A DNA stretch of 64,000 nt from Actinomortierella ambigua (GCA_016098155.1 JAAAJB010000001.1:1-64000), one strand, 5' to 3'; positions 22,359 to 33,029 are shown, numbered from the stretch's first letter. Program-made: numbers and translations. The notes: generated by a model not told the origin, from the letters alone.

Positions 22359-22631
22359 TGGATAGACGAGTGAGCCTCTCATAATATTTACATTTTTTTT
22401 AAATGCAACCGCAACTGCAACTGTATGGCATAGTTTGTTTGACTACATTATTATAAATGGAGTGATCGTTCACCTATGAACAAATTTCTACGGCAGGAAG
22501 CCATGAGGCTGTCGCCTTGAGTAGCAAGGTTACTCGCATAATTCTGCATTTCATCATGTTTTGCCACCCTTCTGAAAAAGCAAATGTATTCCCTCACTGT
22601 TTTCTGTCGAAAAGGATTTTGCAATCAGCAA
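22359..22631. other. Convergent intergenic spacer
   Basis: AT-rich 3' flanks of panC (+) and the Thr-repeat gene (-). No gene is seen. Confidence 0.5.
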
Positions 22632-23567
22632 CTATGGAACGATCGGCTCAGAATTATTGAGCACAGGATCGTCGCACTCCTTGCTAAGACGTACTTTTTT
22701 GCTTCTAGCTTTTTGCAAGAGATAATTTGCTTCCTGCACGCGATCTAGTGCTTGTTTGATGAGATGGTCTGGTTCAGTGCCTGAATCTTGCGAGGTGAGG
22801 CGATCTTGGTCTGCCCGGTACTCCTATTGTTGACGGCGAAGGTGGGGGTCAGTAAGAAGATCGTGAAAATGATTCAGACGAGCCAGTTGAAGGCTAAACT
22901 CCCATATCTCTTTTCGTCTTACACTCTTCAACGCCTCTACCTCGATCGAGTGTTTTAAAGCTATAGTACAGGCTTTTCGATCGGCATCCCCGAAGACATG
23001 TCGTTTGAGTGATACATAGTTCATCGAAGACCGGCAAGGACAGACGAATTTGCCGTCATTGAAATCAACAAGTATGCCCTTTCCTTCAGGAAGTTTGAAG
23101 AGCAACTGCGGTCGAAACGCAACTTTAGACCGTGGTCTTTTGGACTCTGTTTTTGCAATTGGCTTTGTTTTTACAATTGGTGTTGTTTTTGCAATTGTTG
23201 TTGTTTTTGGTATTGTTGCTGTTTTTGCAATTGTTGTTGTTTTTGGTATTGTTGCTGTTTTTGCTATTGTTGTTGTACCTGCAGTTGCTGTTGTATCTGC
23301 ACTTGTTGTTGTATCTGCTATTATTGTTGTATCTGAAGTTGTTGTTGTATCTGTTATAGTAGTTGTATCTGCAATTGTCGTTGTATCTGCAGTTGCTGTT
23401 GTATCTGTAGTTACTGCTGTATCTGCAGATGTTGTTGTGTCGGCTGTTGTTGTTGAGTCTGCAGTTGTTGTTGAGTCTGCAGTTGTTGTTGAGTCTGCAG
23501 TTGTTGTTGAGTCTGAAGTTGTTGTTGAGTCTGAAGTTGTTGTTGTATCTACAATTGTTGTTGACAT
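22632..23567 (-). CDS. Thr-rich hexapeptide-repeat protein with Cys/His cluster
   Basis: Exons 22923-23567 and 22632-22823 (278 aa). The 99-nt intron (AGT|GTAAGA..AATAG|GAG, phase 0) was found because the unspliced frame stops early while a coding-quality frame continues past it. Residues ~1-140 are 6-aa repeats of the type TTT-(A/S)-D-(S/T), grading into 'TTTIAKTATIPK'-type units. The second half is a different, probably folded part: 'LLFKLPEGKGILVDF', then 'FVCPCRSSMNYVSLKRHVFG' and a further Cys, a Cys/His arrangement that could bind zinc. It ends with a predicted coiled coil 'HLIKQALDRVQEANYLLQKA'. There is no signal peptide and the family is not recognised. The repeat looks recently expanded (18-nt units nearly identical). 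Confidence 0.65.
23425..23560 (-). repeat. 18-nt coding tandem repeat
   Basis: Near-identical 18-nt units (plus strand 'gttgttgttgagtctgca') encode the Thr-Thr-Thr-Ala-Asp-Ser hexapeptide. The array degenerates towards 23150. Such arrays change length by slippage. Confidence 0.8.
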
Positions 23568-24743
23568 TGAATGAAGTAATGAAGGAGTGAGAGAATGAAA
23601 ATTAAAAGAGGAGATGAAGGATAATATTTATTTGTACACTTATGATCAAATAGACTATTGCGTGCCTCATGCGCAATTTTTATTACGAATCACGTTCGGC
23701 CGTGTGAACCATTGTTGGAGAGGAACTGAGACGAGGCAGGTTATTGGTAGGGGATCTGGACATGTTTGAGTACGCTACAAGGGTAACACTCGCCATACGG
23801 ATGTGGGCTTTCGGTCTGAGAGGTGTCGGACAAAAGAGAAGCACCTCAAGGAGGGAGGAGGACAGCCTCGCTGTATTCTTTTTTTTTGATGAAAGTAGCG
23901 AGGAGCGAAACCGGTTCGTTTTCTCCTCAGGTAACAGGTTGTGCTGGATGCATCCACGTTCTAACAGAACACGCCAAAGCTTATCGTTGCCGTTCTTTAC
24001 TTCCTTGAGAGAATGGAGCATCAGGAGGGCAGCTGCCTAAACGTGTCAGTGGCTCGACATAGGCTCTAAACGCCCCGACAGAAAGATGACATAATCTCGC
24101 AGACAAGAATGTTATGCGTCGAACAAGAACTACTGATGTTAAGAGTCAAAGCTGGCAGCCACACGAATGAAATGGAATGTACAAAAGAAAGGATGCAATC
24201 TTAGTGCCTGAAACTTGTATTCTGCCACGTGTTTCACGCTGGCACCTGCGAAGCCTGTGTTCCAGATAGAGCGCATTCCACCAGACCAGTATTCACGACT
24301 TTCATAGCAACTTATGCCGCGAGCCCTTACAAGAAATCTTGGCTCTCTCTAATTCATTGCACATCATCCCTCTTCACAGAGAGCTTTTCAGAAAGTGCGC
24401 GATTTCAAAAGACGCTTTATCTGAAGAACAGCCAAAAAAAAAAAGCCCTGGTTCCTGATTGAAACAATCCGATGCCAAATAGGCAAGGAAGAGCGAGATT
24501 TAAATACCTCAGCCTCGGGCTTGCCTAGCACATGGCGAACGATCACACTCTCGGCATAACTTGGTCTAGCACCGGCTATCGATGATGAAAAATCTTTGGA
24601 TTTATTGGTGTGAGATTCAGGCTGCTCGGTGGCCCTGCAGAGCTGGCTTCCTTACTGGCAAAGGGTATGATTGGCTGAATAAAATCAGAAACAGTGTCGA
24701 AAATCAAAACATTGGCGCCCCACTCCCACTTCCTCTCCTCACC
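23568..24743. other. Intergenic region between divergent genes
   Basis: Upstream of both the Thr-repeat gene (-) and the coiled-coil gene (+). The short open frames near 23680-24040 on both strands overlap and have no supporting features. Pyrimidine-rich leader sequence precedes the start at 24744. Confidence 0.5.
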
Positions 24744-25909
24744 ATGTCTACCCCACAGTGGCATCAACCTGCAGCACCACATCCCCCCTTGCAGCCTACC
24801 AGCAACACTCCTAACACCTCTACAACATGGCCACAATCCGTGGTTAGTCAACAGTATGTTCGGCTAGCCCCTCACCCATGGTCACCAAATCCTGCTGAAC
24901 AGTCATCAACTTTCATCGCAAGGAGCTCTTCTCCTGAAGACTCCTCATCCACTAGATCACCAGAGAGTTCGCCTTCGCTTGCCCCCACGAGTCCTCCTCT
25001 CAGTAGCAGAGGCTGCACAAATATCGTACCTCTCATTGTTCATGAGAATTGTGCACACAAGGCTTTCTTCTCCAAGAACGGAATGGCAGAGCTCGTGGCG
25101 TGGGTTTCGGATATCGACAATGCGAGGAGACTCTTCAATCGGCGGAAAGGTGTGAAGAAATACGATGTCCACATGGAGATTTCAGACTTTGTGGATCTCA
25201 ACGCAAACGTCTTCTGGGACGATCAAAAGGTCATGAGCCAGATTCAGAAACTCGAGAAATATTGGCATGAGACCGACAAAAACTTCAGCAGATCTGGCAA
25301 TCGCGATAGCCTCTCACCAACATTGCGAGCGCAAATTTTAGAACACAACCCGTCGTTCTTTCACTTGGAGGCCGTCATGACGAAAAAATGGAGTGCTAAG
25401 AGAAAAGTCGTTCATCGTTCTGGGATTGTGAAGAGATTTAATGCAAGCTACCTTGCGGGTAAGACGATAATGCCACTTTTCTGCGAGATTTTATAAGGCA
25501 TCGGAGAGGGCGTAAAAGCTTGCTCACATGTCTTTCTGATCAAACGATAGGCGGCGAGGGCTCTACCGATTCAATTTCGTCAGATGAAGACAGGAGGGCT
25601 AAGAGACGTCGTTATGATGGCAGCACGGTGAAGAGACGCCGTGAAGATGACTGGGATGCGTGCATGAACAACATTGTAGACAAGTTGATCACCAAAAAAC
25701 CAGCAAGCCAGAAGACTGCTTGGGACATTGTGTCCTTGCTTGAGGAGAGGCTTGAACAAGCTCACAAGGACTTGCGTGATGCGCAGGCGCGACTCGCGCA
25801 GGAAGAGATGCAGCTGATGCAGCTGATGCAAGAAAAATTCGACCTTATGCTGCGTGTACAGTTGCTCGAGGAGTCGCAAAGGAGATGCAACTGTTCATCT
25901 TCGAGCTAA
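24744..25909 (+). CDS. Uncharacterised protein with basic/acidic centre and C-terminal coiled coil
   Basis: Exons 24744-25458 and 25551-25909 (357 aa); the intron is 92 nt (GTAAGA..GATAG, phase 1). The ATG at 24744 has a caccATGtc context; an upstream in-frame Met at 24582 is less likely. Residues 1-~90 are Pro/Ser/Thr-rich and disordered. Residues ~115-235 look folded ('MAELVAWVSDIDNARRLFNR', 'HMEISDFVDLNANVFWDDQK', 'LRAQILEHNPSFFHLEAVMT') with aromatic/basic spacing somewhat like SANT-type DNA-binding regions of fungal accessory genes. Then come an Arg-rich stretch 'RRAKRRRYDG' that could be a nuclear signal and a coiled coil ('LLEERLEQAHKDLRDAQARL'). Nuclear location and DNA contact are inference; I do not recognise the family. 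Confidence 0.7.
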
Positions 25910-26794
25910 TTTGATAGACCTATTTTTTTTTATATATAATTTCACAAAATCATCAATTGTCATTTACGTTGAACCCGAAGGGTCTCGAGTGTCTTGAAAT
26001 GCTACAAAATTGGTGTAGTGGACAGGCGCCTGCAATGTGTTTCGAAATTGTTAGATGGGGTCATGTTGCTCTCGATGAAAAAAGATTGAAGGTACCATAC
26101 CTGACTGCCGGATCAGGCAGATATAATCATCAATTCTTCTCTCCAGGAAGACAAGGCAGGATTGCCTCGCCAAAGGCCAGCTGCCTGATCAAACTGCCGC
26201 AGCCCATCGAGACAATTGAACTTGGTGCGGTTGTGCGTCTTTAGCACGCATCCATTCTATCACCTCCAGACCTCTTGCAACTTTCATACTGGTGCAAAAA
26301 AGCAAATGGGCCATCTGCCCCCAAAAAAGCTACACTTCTATCCTTTAAGTTTCGTAATTGGAAAACTTCTCAGAGAATTACTTGTCTATTCCATAAACAA
26401 TGCTTTACAAGAAAGCACGTCTCCAGCAAAATCATCCAATTATGTTCTTTATCACGAAGCTACATAGCTTAAGTTGTCGAAGCATTTAAATGTCTTATGT
26501 GTGGTGGTACTTGTTGAGAAAATGCGAGAAGTGTACAAATTGATTGCGTTTGGTAGATTTTCAATGAGGAAGAAGCAATCTGTGTACAATATGATGGTGC
26601 ATAGAGGTGGGACGAGGGGCTGCATTGTATGCAAGTGTGCAGTGAGAGGGGCAGGAATGAGGGCAACGGATCAATCTTGAGAGAAAGTCGAAGACTAGCG
26701 GACAGGCGATGAGGCAGGTGAGCATGACTGATGACTGGGCCTCTGCTGACTTGAGAAGGAATTCTTTTGGAGCACCGTCAGCGGTGTTGAGGTA
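25910..26794. other. AT-rich intergenic region
   Basis: Nothing coding is supported. The 95-codon frame at 25957 (+) has no detectable features. The right edge is where similarity to the 42.9-45.6 kb block begins. Confidence 0.5.
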
Positions 26795-26869
26795 TAGGTG
26801 GTGGTGATAACGGTGATGATGATGATGACCTTCATGAAGACAGCGTCCGTGCCCTTGCTGCTGCTGGTG

Positions 26870-27349
26870 CTACTGCTGCTTGATAGCAACCGTGGCGGAG
26901 AACAAGAGCTCATTTCTCCATCCAGTTCTTGGTGTAAACTCTCCATCGCCCCCGCTGTTGTGGTGGTCGCCGCCGATGCTGCGGCGTGCACTTCCTATTT
27001 GGATGGCGAGCGTGCTGGCAAACGATGTGGCCTTGACGGTGATACTCCAAGGCCAGTGGCCGGGATAGCTGGATGATGATACGAGCTCGACCCCTTGCGG
27101 CGATTGTTGAACTTCTGAGATACGTACGGCGATGTTGATGCCTTCTTCGCAGGGCCGGTGGACGCTGTGATCGATGACACGGCTGCGGTGCATTGTCGAG
27201 CCGTCCGTGCGCTGTTGGAGGGGGTGATGGTGGTGGATATGGTGGTACTGGTGATGTGGGATAGAGTGGTCTTGCGGCAGTGGGTAAGACGCTGCCGAAG
27301 ACTTGGCGTAGAAGGAGGGCGCGGACTCGGCAGCGTTACCGTTGTTCAT
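26870..27349 (-). pseudogene. Truncated copy of the BTB gene N-terminus
   Basis: A 159-codon frame nearly identical to residues 1-~160 of the BTB gene at 41041-43701 (shared 'GHWPWSITVKATSFA' and 'HSIPHHQYHHIHHHHP'). In the intact copy a CAG run codes Gln here; this copy has TAG (plus strand cta at 26870-26872), which ends the frame. Sequence similarity persists to about 26795 and then stops, so the His-rich part, the second half of the N-terminal domain and the BTB domain are missing. It is a duplication remnant cut by the block edge. Whether the shortened frame is still expressed from the conserved divergent promoter is unknown. Confidence 0.8.
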
Positions 27350-27489
27350 GAGGAGCGAAAGAGGGGAGCCAGTGTAAGTTGCACTGTTCGTGTCTTTTAG
27401 GATGCAGAGATAGCAGTCACAACCCGCTTTTCGCGTCATCAATGCCATTTCGCGAAAGGTAATTCAACTCATCTGTCAACCACATCAAG
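27350..27489. promoter_or_regulatory. Divergent promoter, copy A, with CGCGAAA-type boxes
   Basis: The 140 bp between the two start codons contain TTTTCGCG (27428-27435) and the palindrome TTTCGCGAAA (27448-27457). These match the SBF/E2F cell-cycle box (CRCGAAA). Both are kept in copy B. Binding is inferred from the consensus only. Confidence 0.5.
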
Positions 27490-29025
27490 ATGGAGGTTCC
27501 AGAAATCAGGCTCCATGTCGGCGAACGCCTTGCAGTGAGGGATCTCCGAGCATGCGCACTAGTTTGCCGAGCCTGGCATCGGGAGTTCCAGTCTTTGGTT
27601 TGGAGAAGCTTTAAAGTCCATCTTTCGGATACCGACTTGTCTAGCCAGGTCGCAAGCGTTCGCAGCAATGCCCACTGGATCCGTAACCTGGACTTGAGTG
27701 AGGGGAATCGGACCCACCCATACACGCCTTTACTCTACGATATATTGGCCACGGAATGCCGTTCACTTGTGTGGCTTGTTGTGCGGATCCACAGTCCCAT
27801 CCAGTGGGACCAATGCCAGGTCCTTTTGCGTCACAACAAGGATACCTTGCGGTGCATCACCATCACAGAAGGAGAGTGGTCAGGACCCAATGACCAACAG
27901 CTTGTTGACACGATGGATGATCTGAAATCTTTGGAGGTGCTCGCGTTCTTACGCTTCTCGCCCTCTATCAGCGCTCTCCTCTGCCTAGTGGCAAGTATGC
28001 CCTTGTTGAGGACTGTTTATTGCGGTGTCTACAAGGAGAAGTCCGGCACATACGGCAAGGCTTTAGGTCCCAATCTCATTCACCCTTGGCTCTCGTCTAC
28101 ATTGCCGACGATGGACGGCCCCTTCGCTTCCCTCAAGAAATTCAGCTTGCAAGGCCCATGTCATGACCCAGTGTTGGTGACATTGTTCAGACGATGTCCA
28201 TTGCTGGTGCACCTCCAGCTCAGTGAAGTAGCGGATGAGATTTGTGAAGGACTGTGCGAGCTCCTTCGTGGCGGGCATTTTCCTCACCTCAGGAGCGTAC
28301 AGTTGGAAGACCAATTTCACAGCCCTTTTCATGCGCGCAGCATACTGAGCTCTTTTCCTTCTCACCAGCTCACCACTGTTAAGCTGTATCTCCCATCGAT
28401 GATGGCTGTTCAGATGCTTGTTGAGCACCATCACCAGACCCTCCAAGACGTGGATATCGAGGTCGCTCGTTATGATGAAGGCTCCATTATCGAACTTCTG
28501 TCAAGGTGCCCTCGACTGCTATACCTTCGCTTTGTTGTCGAAGGTGTCGGGGTCGACGTGCGACATGCAATTGCGCGACCGTGGGCGTGCATGAAGCTCA
28601 AGAAGCTCAAAGTGGGGTTTAGCTTGGATGAAAAATGCCAGAATGAGGAGCTTCTCAACATGGCCTCGGAAGAGAAAGAAGCCGTAGGTGGACCGGGCCG
28701 AGAGGAGCATGGCAAGGCATTGACGGTCTTCATGATGCGCTTGGGCCAGTTGACCCAGCTGCGCAAGGTGAATCTCTACCCTCTTGGCTATTTTGGCGAA
28801 AGTTACTCATCAGGAGCTTTGCCGTTGTCGATGGCGAATGGATTTGCGCACCTGGACCAGTGGACACGGTTGGAAAAGCTGAACTTTGGCCCTTGTCCGC
28901 TTGGCATCCCGGAGCTACAGTTCATGCGGCAACATTGGACCTCGCTGAAGACGCTCCCCTCGGCCCACCTTCTCTCAGAGGAACGTAGGTGGTTGGTTGA
29001 CCATTGGCCTGCGCTGAAGACCTGA
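27490..29025 (+). CDS. F-box/leucine-rich repeat protein, copy A
   Basis: Single exon, 511 aa. The N-terminal ~45 residues fit a degenerate F-box ('DLRACALVCRAWHREFQSLV'), which in SCF ubiquitin ligases binds Skp1. The rest is a series of leucine-rich repeat-like units (for example 'CPLLVHLQLSEVADEICEGL', 'TTVKLYLPSMMAVQMLVEHH') that would select the substrate. The first residues of the F-box are atypical: 'MEVPEIRLHVGERLAVRD' lacks the usual Leu-Pro pair. It is very similar throughout to the copy at 43832-45376; substitutions are scattered, with a few short indels near the C-terminus. The reading frame is intact after duplication, which suggests it is still functional. It is divergent from the truncated BTB copy. 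Confidence 0.85.
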   Translation: MEVPEIRLHVGERLAVRDLRACALVCRAWHREFQSLVWRSFKVHLSDTDLSSQVASVRSNAHWIRNLDLSEGNRTHPYTPLLYDILATECRSLVWLVVRIHSPIQWDQCQVLLRHNKDTLRCITITEGEWSGPNDQQLVDTMDDLKSLEVLAFLRFSPSISALLCLVASMPLLRTVYCGVYKEKSGTYGKALGPNLIHPWLSSTLPTMDGPFASLKKFSLQGPCHDPVLVTLFRRCPLLVHLQLSEVADEICEGLCELLRGGHFPHLRSVQLEDQFHSPFHARSILSSFPSHQLTTVKLYLPSMMAVQMLVEHHHQTLQDVDIEVARYDEGSIIELLSRCPRLLYLRFVVEGVGVDVRHAIARPWACMKLKKLKVGFSLDEKCQNEELLNMASEEKEAVGGPGREEHGKALTVFMMRLGQLTQLRKVNLYPLGYFGESYSSGALPLSMANGFAHLDQWTRLEKLNFGPCPLGIPELQFMRQHWTSLKTLPSAHLLSEERRWLVDHWPALKT

Positions 29026-29384
29026 AAAGGCGCTCAATGAATCTGCTCGTTTCATGGCACCACACTAGGCCCCACGGCTATTCTTTTTTTTTTTTTTTTT
29101 TAGTGTCTGTAGTCATCGACCAAACTCCCACATCCCTTCGTGCTGTAATAGAATTTTAGTCGAGCAAATTGTACCATACAAAAGACAAATCGGCAAAGCT
29201 TCGGACTATGCAGAGGCCTTCAATATATGGCTTGTGGACATCGCGAAGCACAAATAATTTAAACCCGTTTTCATGGACCATTCGGAACCATTGGAGAAAA
29301 ACTGACACACAATGGTATGATCATCAGTGTCTGCTAATGCTATGAAATCAGAAATGAAATTCGTGGGCAAGGCGTATGTAGTGC

Positions 29385-30085
29385 CACGACCCTTTAATCG
29401 ATTGATCTCGAGGCCACGCCTCACTGATGATGGTACACCACTCTCGGCTGGATGCTCCTACAATTGGTTGCACGGTATAGCTGCCAGTCCGAGAAAAAAT
29501 TGTTGTAGCAACCTATTGGCGACCTTCTCGGAATGTCTGGTGTGTAATGCTCCCCTTCTCGTCACCATACCCTTGTATATCACGCTGGATACCATGACTC
29601 GGAGATGGGTTCCAATGATGTTGTGCGTACCTCTCTTTATATTCAATAAAGACTTGTCCATGCATTGTCATTATCAATGGTGACGGCACCCTTTAGTATG
29701 CTGAAAATGGCTCTTGAGAACCATGCTTGATGCTGTATCATATATAGTGGGTGGCCAACAGCTTTCATTTGAGAGTACCAATCATGACCTGATGGGTCTC
29801 ATCATTCAGGACGATCCCCACCAGGATCGTCCTCTTCAGTGGCATGGCAAAATTTTGCACGTGCGAATCATTGCATTCAGGGATGCTGTAGACTTTGATT
29901 TTGAATGTCGTGACTCGACTGCATGCTAGATGAGGTCGCCTCTGTAAAAGCTTGCGACCTGTGTGCATAAAAAAGAGCCAGAGGTCTGAAACCGCTGACT
30001 CACGCGCCAGTGCGCCCGAGTGATGGAACTTGAGAGCTGTTTCCAAGGCGACATCCTCGACAGACTAGGAAGCGCGATTAAAACC
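29385..30085. repeat. Repeat block R1, copy a
   Basis: About 700 bp, repeated at 33030-33740, 47113-47815 and 53695-54347. It starts 'cgattgatctcgaggccacg' and ends near 'gaagcgcgatta'. The minus strand keeps protein-like stretches shared between copies ('DETHQVMIGTLK', 'FKIKVYS'), interrupted by frameshifts, so R1 looks like a decayed gene fragment. Unlike the other three, this copy is not preceded by a cysteine-rich peptide gene. Confidence 0.8.
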
Positions 30086-30478
30086 TTGTTTTGTATGGCA
30101 TTCTTCCTCGGCTGGTGAAGGAGCTTTAGGTGTAGCTGACTAACCTAGCGGCGAGCTTGCTTGTGCAGGAGTCTGGCATTTATTGGTGGATCCAAAGAGC
30201 CATAAGACCGAACACCCTCTCTTTTCTCTTGTCGTCGTCCTAGAGATCCGTAGGACAAAGTCCATTCTCATCATGAGTAGCCTCAATACAGAGCAGCCTC
30301 TGGTCTTCTAATGCACTCAAGTGTAGGACTCAGCGCACGGAACATGACTGTCCTCCAGCAATGATTCAGCTCAAGTATAAGGGCTAAATGGAAGTCGTCG
30401 TCAACTGTAACATCGATAGGAATCGAGAATCCCAAAGTCTCTGTAAAGCCATCCATCTGAAGCCTACGTAAGGACGAT
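30086..30478. repeat. Repeat block R2, copy a
   Basis: Continues R1; similar to 47816-48215 and 54348-54745. The minus strand holds a protein-like frame (end of the 30283-30570 frame, 'FHLALILELNHCWRTVMFRA') conserved with frame breaks in the other copies. It is cut on the right by the retrotransposon tail. Confidence 0.75.
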
Positions 30479-31140
30479 CTCGGAAACACTGGTGCTCCGA
30501 GCCACCCAGGGAGCAGTAGTGATCCCGTCAGTTCGACCAGGATGGAGAACGTTGAAGACGGCGTTCCCATAGGAGCCTCTGAAACCGGTGAGCGATTGCT
30601 TGCCTTTGTGCAGGGCAGACGAAGGCTGGATGTTATGGAGCCTCACGGCCGAGTACCTTCTCTTTCTATTGTAAACGATGATTAGCAGTTCTGATCAATC
30701 GCCGCTCTAGAGGCGGGACAGGTCGCTGGGGGGGTAGCCTGGGGTCTCTCAGGAGGCCGCCTGTAGAAGCGCCAAACTGTGCTTTTATTCGTACAGGCCA
30801 TCTGGACTGTACGCGTGACATTATTCGTAGATGGCCTTTGTCATACATGTCTTCGCACGCTTCGTGGGACTGCCGTCGAGTATAAAAAACAAGCTCTAAG
30901 GATTCTTGTTTCCAAGGGAGTCGTGTCATGGCAAAGTACCTGCATTTTCATCTTGATTCAGACAAGACCAGATCCGCAGCTACATGCCTAGAGTAATCAT
31001 AAAACCATAGAGGCACGCGCTCCATCTTCTCAAGTACCTCATATATATCTTGAGATAGGCGTGAACATACGCCAGAACAAACAAAGCGAGATCCTGACTT
31101 CTTGGCGTGGGCTTCCTTTTCTGAGGACGAGCAACGCGAG
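30479..31140 (+). mobile_element. 5'-truncated LINE copy (3' tail only)
   Basis: Similar to 51860-52518, i.e. from the last codons of the LINE coding region through its 3' untranslated region. It begins abruptly at 'cggaaacactggtg' inside the R2 block. This is the classic outcome of incomplete target-primed reverse transcription. No coding capacity remains. Confidence 0.75.
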
Positions 31141-31784
31141 TCTACCCTGACAATGAACCTCAGACGAGCTGCCCTAAGAAAAATAGGAGTAGCTGTCACA
31201 GTGCTTAATCTTCCTTGATTTCGTCACGTTCTGGTCGTTACATCACCCTCCTTGTCGGCCATTTCTTCTCCGTCTTTGTTTCCACTCTCCTAACCAGAGG
31301 TAATAAACTGTGGTCCACGAAAATATAGAATGCATAGTGTCGTCTTTGCGATACTCGATAGGGGAGAGACCGAACATACCATGGGCGAGTGTCAACTCAC
31401 CGAGACATGCTGAGCCTGAAGGGGAGGCCGGAAAACACTGTTGAGGTAGGAGGATCAAGGGAGCAAGAGTGGATCGGATGCAGGATTGGTAGCCTCAAGG
31501 ACCTGGAGAGACAAAGATAGGGGCGACGCAAGAGAGACAGTTGGGTCAGAGTGGAGACAGATCAACTATGAGCTGGAAACAGATCAGCCAGGAGCTGGGG
31601 ATAGAACCAAGGGTCCAAGATCCACAGAATGTCAAAATTGTACTGTAGAAATAAAGGGATGGTCATAGGATGGTGAAGAGTGTCAGCTGCACCCTCACAC
31701 CATCTTTTTTCCCCACTGTATTCAGCAGCACCCTGAGAAAACGAAGCGAGTAAACGAAAGATCGGGCCAATTATTGTCGTTTTC
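31141..31784. repeat. Spacer with an orphan upstream fragment of the peptide module
   Basis: About 31415-31635 resembles the sequence 5' of each cysteine-rich peptide gene ('aggaggatcaaggg', repeated 'agagctgggaacagatca' phrases, 'gtccaagatccacag') but is not followed by a peptide gene. The rest shows no gene. Confidence 0.6.
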
Positions 31785-32335
31785 ATCTTTTTTTTTACTG
31801 CTCGAAGTTGTTATTGCGGCATTAGCTTTGCCTACTAGGGCTAAATCAGATAGGTGACCCTAATAGGAGCCCAAGCGCGATTTACTTGCTCCAAAAAGAT
31901 AAAATAGTTGATTACTTCCAAAATGTGACAGGTAAGGGATAGAAGAGAGGCCGAGAATCGGGCGCCCGATCAAAGACAGTAGGCATGAAGGAGAGGCTGA
32001 AGAGCACTGTGGACGTAGGAGGATCAAGGAAGCAAGGATGAGTCGGATGCAGGAAAATTTGGATTGGTAGCATCGAGGACTCGGAGAGACAAAGGATAGA
32101 GCAACGCTAGGAGGCAGGAGGACCACAGCGGAGACGGATCAACCGAGAGCTGGGAACAGATCAGCCAAGAGCTGGGTACAGATCAAGAGTCCAAGATCCA
32201 CGGCATGTCACAGCATCAAGAGAACGACGCCAGAAGTCAATATCATCGGTTGCAGTCTTTTTCAGAAACGGACGATTGCAATCGTACGAGCAACCCTGCT
32301 GCCACGATGAATCTCAGGTTTTTGTACAATTCTGT

Positions 32336-32346
32336 TTGTATAAGAA
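32336..32346 (+). promoter_or_regulatory. TATA-like element, peptide gene A
   Basis: 'TTGTATAAGAA', conserved in all three peptide genes about 135-145 bp before the ATG, followed by a pyrimidine-rich leader. The TATA role is inferred from motif and position. Confidence 0.5.
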
Positions 32347-32481
32347 CCCATCCTTCTCTATTCCTTCTCGCTTGCCCTCATCTCTCCTCCCATCCAGCAG
32401 CCAAACACACTCGAACACTTGACTCAACTCAAGCAAGATCCATCTACCAAAGCCTCAGCCTCAAGTCTCTGTCGCCTCACC

Positions 32482-32793
32482 ATGAAGTTCTTTAGCAACA
32501 AGTCGATCGTATCTCTGCTAGTCTTCTGTGCTGGCATTATCGTCACCGCCTCGGATGCAACCCCCGTCAGCTTGGATAAGAGACAAGTTGAATTGGGCTA
32601 CAAATGCTCATCAACCACTGAGTGCGAGGAGGGACTCTGCTGTAATACGGCTCTTTTCGGACGCCGTTGTGTTAGACCTATGGTGCAGACTTGCTCTTTT
32701 CTCGTTCAACCATGCCCAAAGGGATACGATTGTATAAGCAAAATTTGTATGGACTCAAATAGAAAACGCCTATCTAAACCTTGTGACCCTTAA
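32482..32793 (+). CDS. Secreted ten-cysteine prepropeptide A
   Basis: Single exon, 103 aa. The layout is signal peptide (about residues 1-26, hydrophobic 'IVSLLVFCAGIIVTA'), short pro-segment, the dibasic site 'VSLDKR' expected to be cut by a Kex2-type protease in the Golgi, then a ~69-aa mature peptide with ten cysteines. The first motif is C-x5-C-x4-CC ('CSSTTECEEGLCC'); the other six Cys are spaced x8, x7, x6, x5, x4 and x11. Five disulfides are likely, giving a compact extracellular peptide. The ATG at 32482 (tcaccATG) is conserved in the paralogs. No NxT site, unlike B and C. The role is unknown; effector-like, antimicrobial or signalling functions are possible but unproven. Confidence 0.85.
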   Translation: MKFFSNKSIVSLLVFCAGIIVTASDATPVSLDKRQVELGYKCSSTTECEEGLCCNTALFGRRCVRPMVQTCSFLVQPCPKGYDCISKICMDSNRKRLSKPCDP

Positions 32794-32953
32794 ACCATCC
32801 TTTACCCGCGTTCAGCACTCCATTCCTGTCTCTTCGCCTCTATTGCTCTCTTTCTCTGTTTCTTTCTCAGGCTCCAGCTTCAAATAAACTCTTGTTGAAG
32901 TACTACTCTTTGTCCGTGTTCATCACTCTATTTTTGTCTCCTTGATCTTCATA

Positions 32954-32993
<40 letters not shown>

Positions 32994-33029
32994 GTACACA
33001 ACACACAGCCTTCTCCTCAAGCTGAGCAT

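Larger units (their letters stand above)
26795..29290. repeat. Segmental duplication, copy A of the BTB/F-box module
   Basis: Closely similar over its length to 43105-45600: the N-terminal part of the BTB gene, the divergent promoter, the F-box gene and about 250 bp beyond its stop. Similarity stops on the left inside the BTB gene's His/Gln repeat region and on the right near the repeat block starting at about 29385. Differences are mostly substitutions and short indels. Confidence 0.85.
31785..33029. repeat. Cysteine-rich peptide module, copy A
   Basis: Similar to 45880-47112 and 52525-53694. It comprises a ~550-bp upstream region, the peptide gene, and a conserved 3' region with an AATAAA signal (near 32883) and a CT microsatellite (about 32955-32992). 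The flanks are far more similar between copies than the mature peptide coding part. Confidence 0.85.

Noticed and set aside
23050..23574. Plus-strand Val/Ser-rich repeat frame
   Set aside because: Antisense reading of the 18-nt repeat; it lacks a folded domain and the intron-supported continuation seen on the minus strand.
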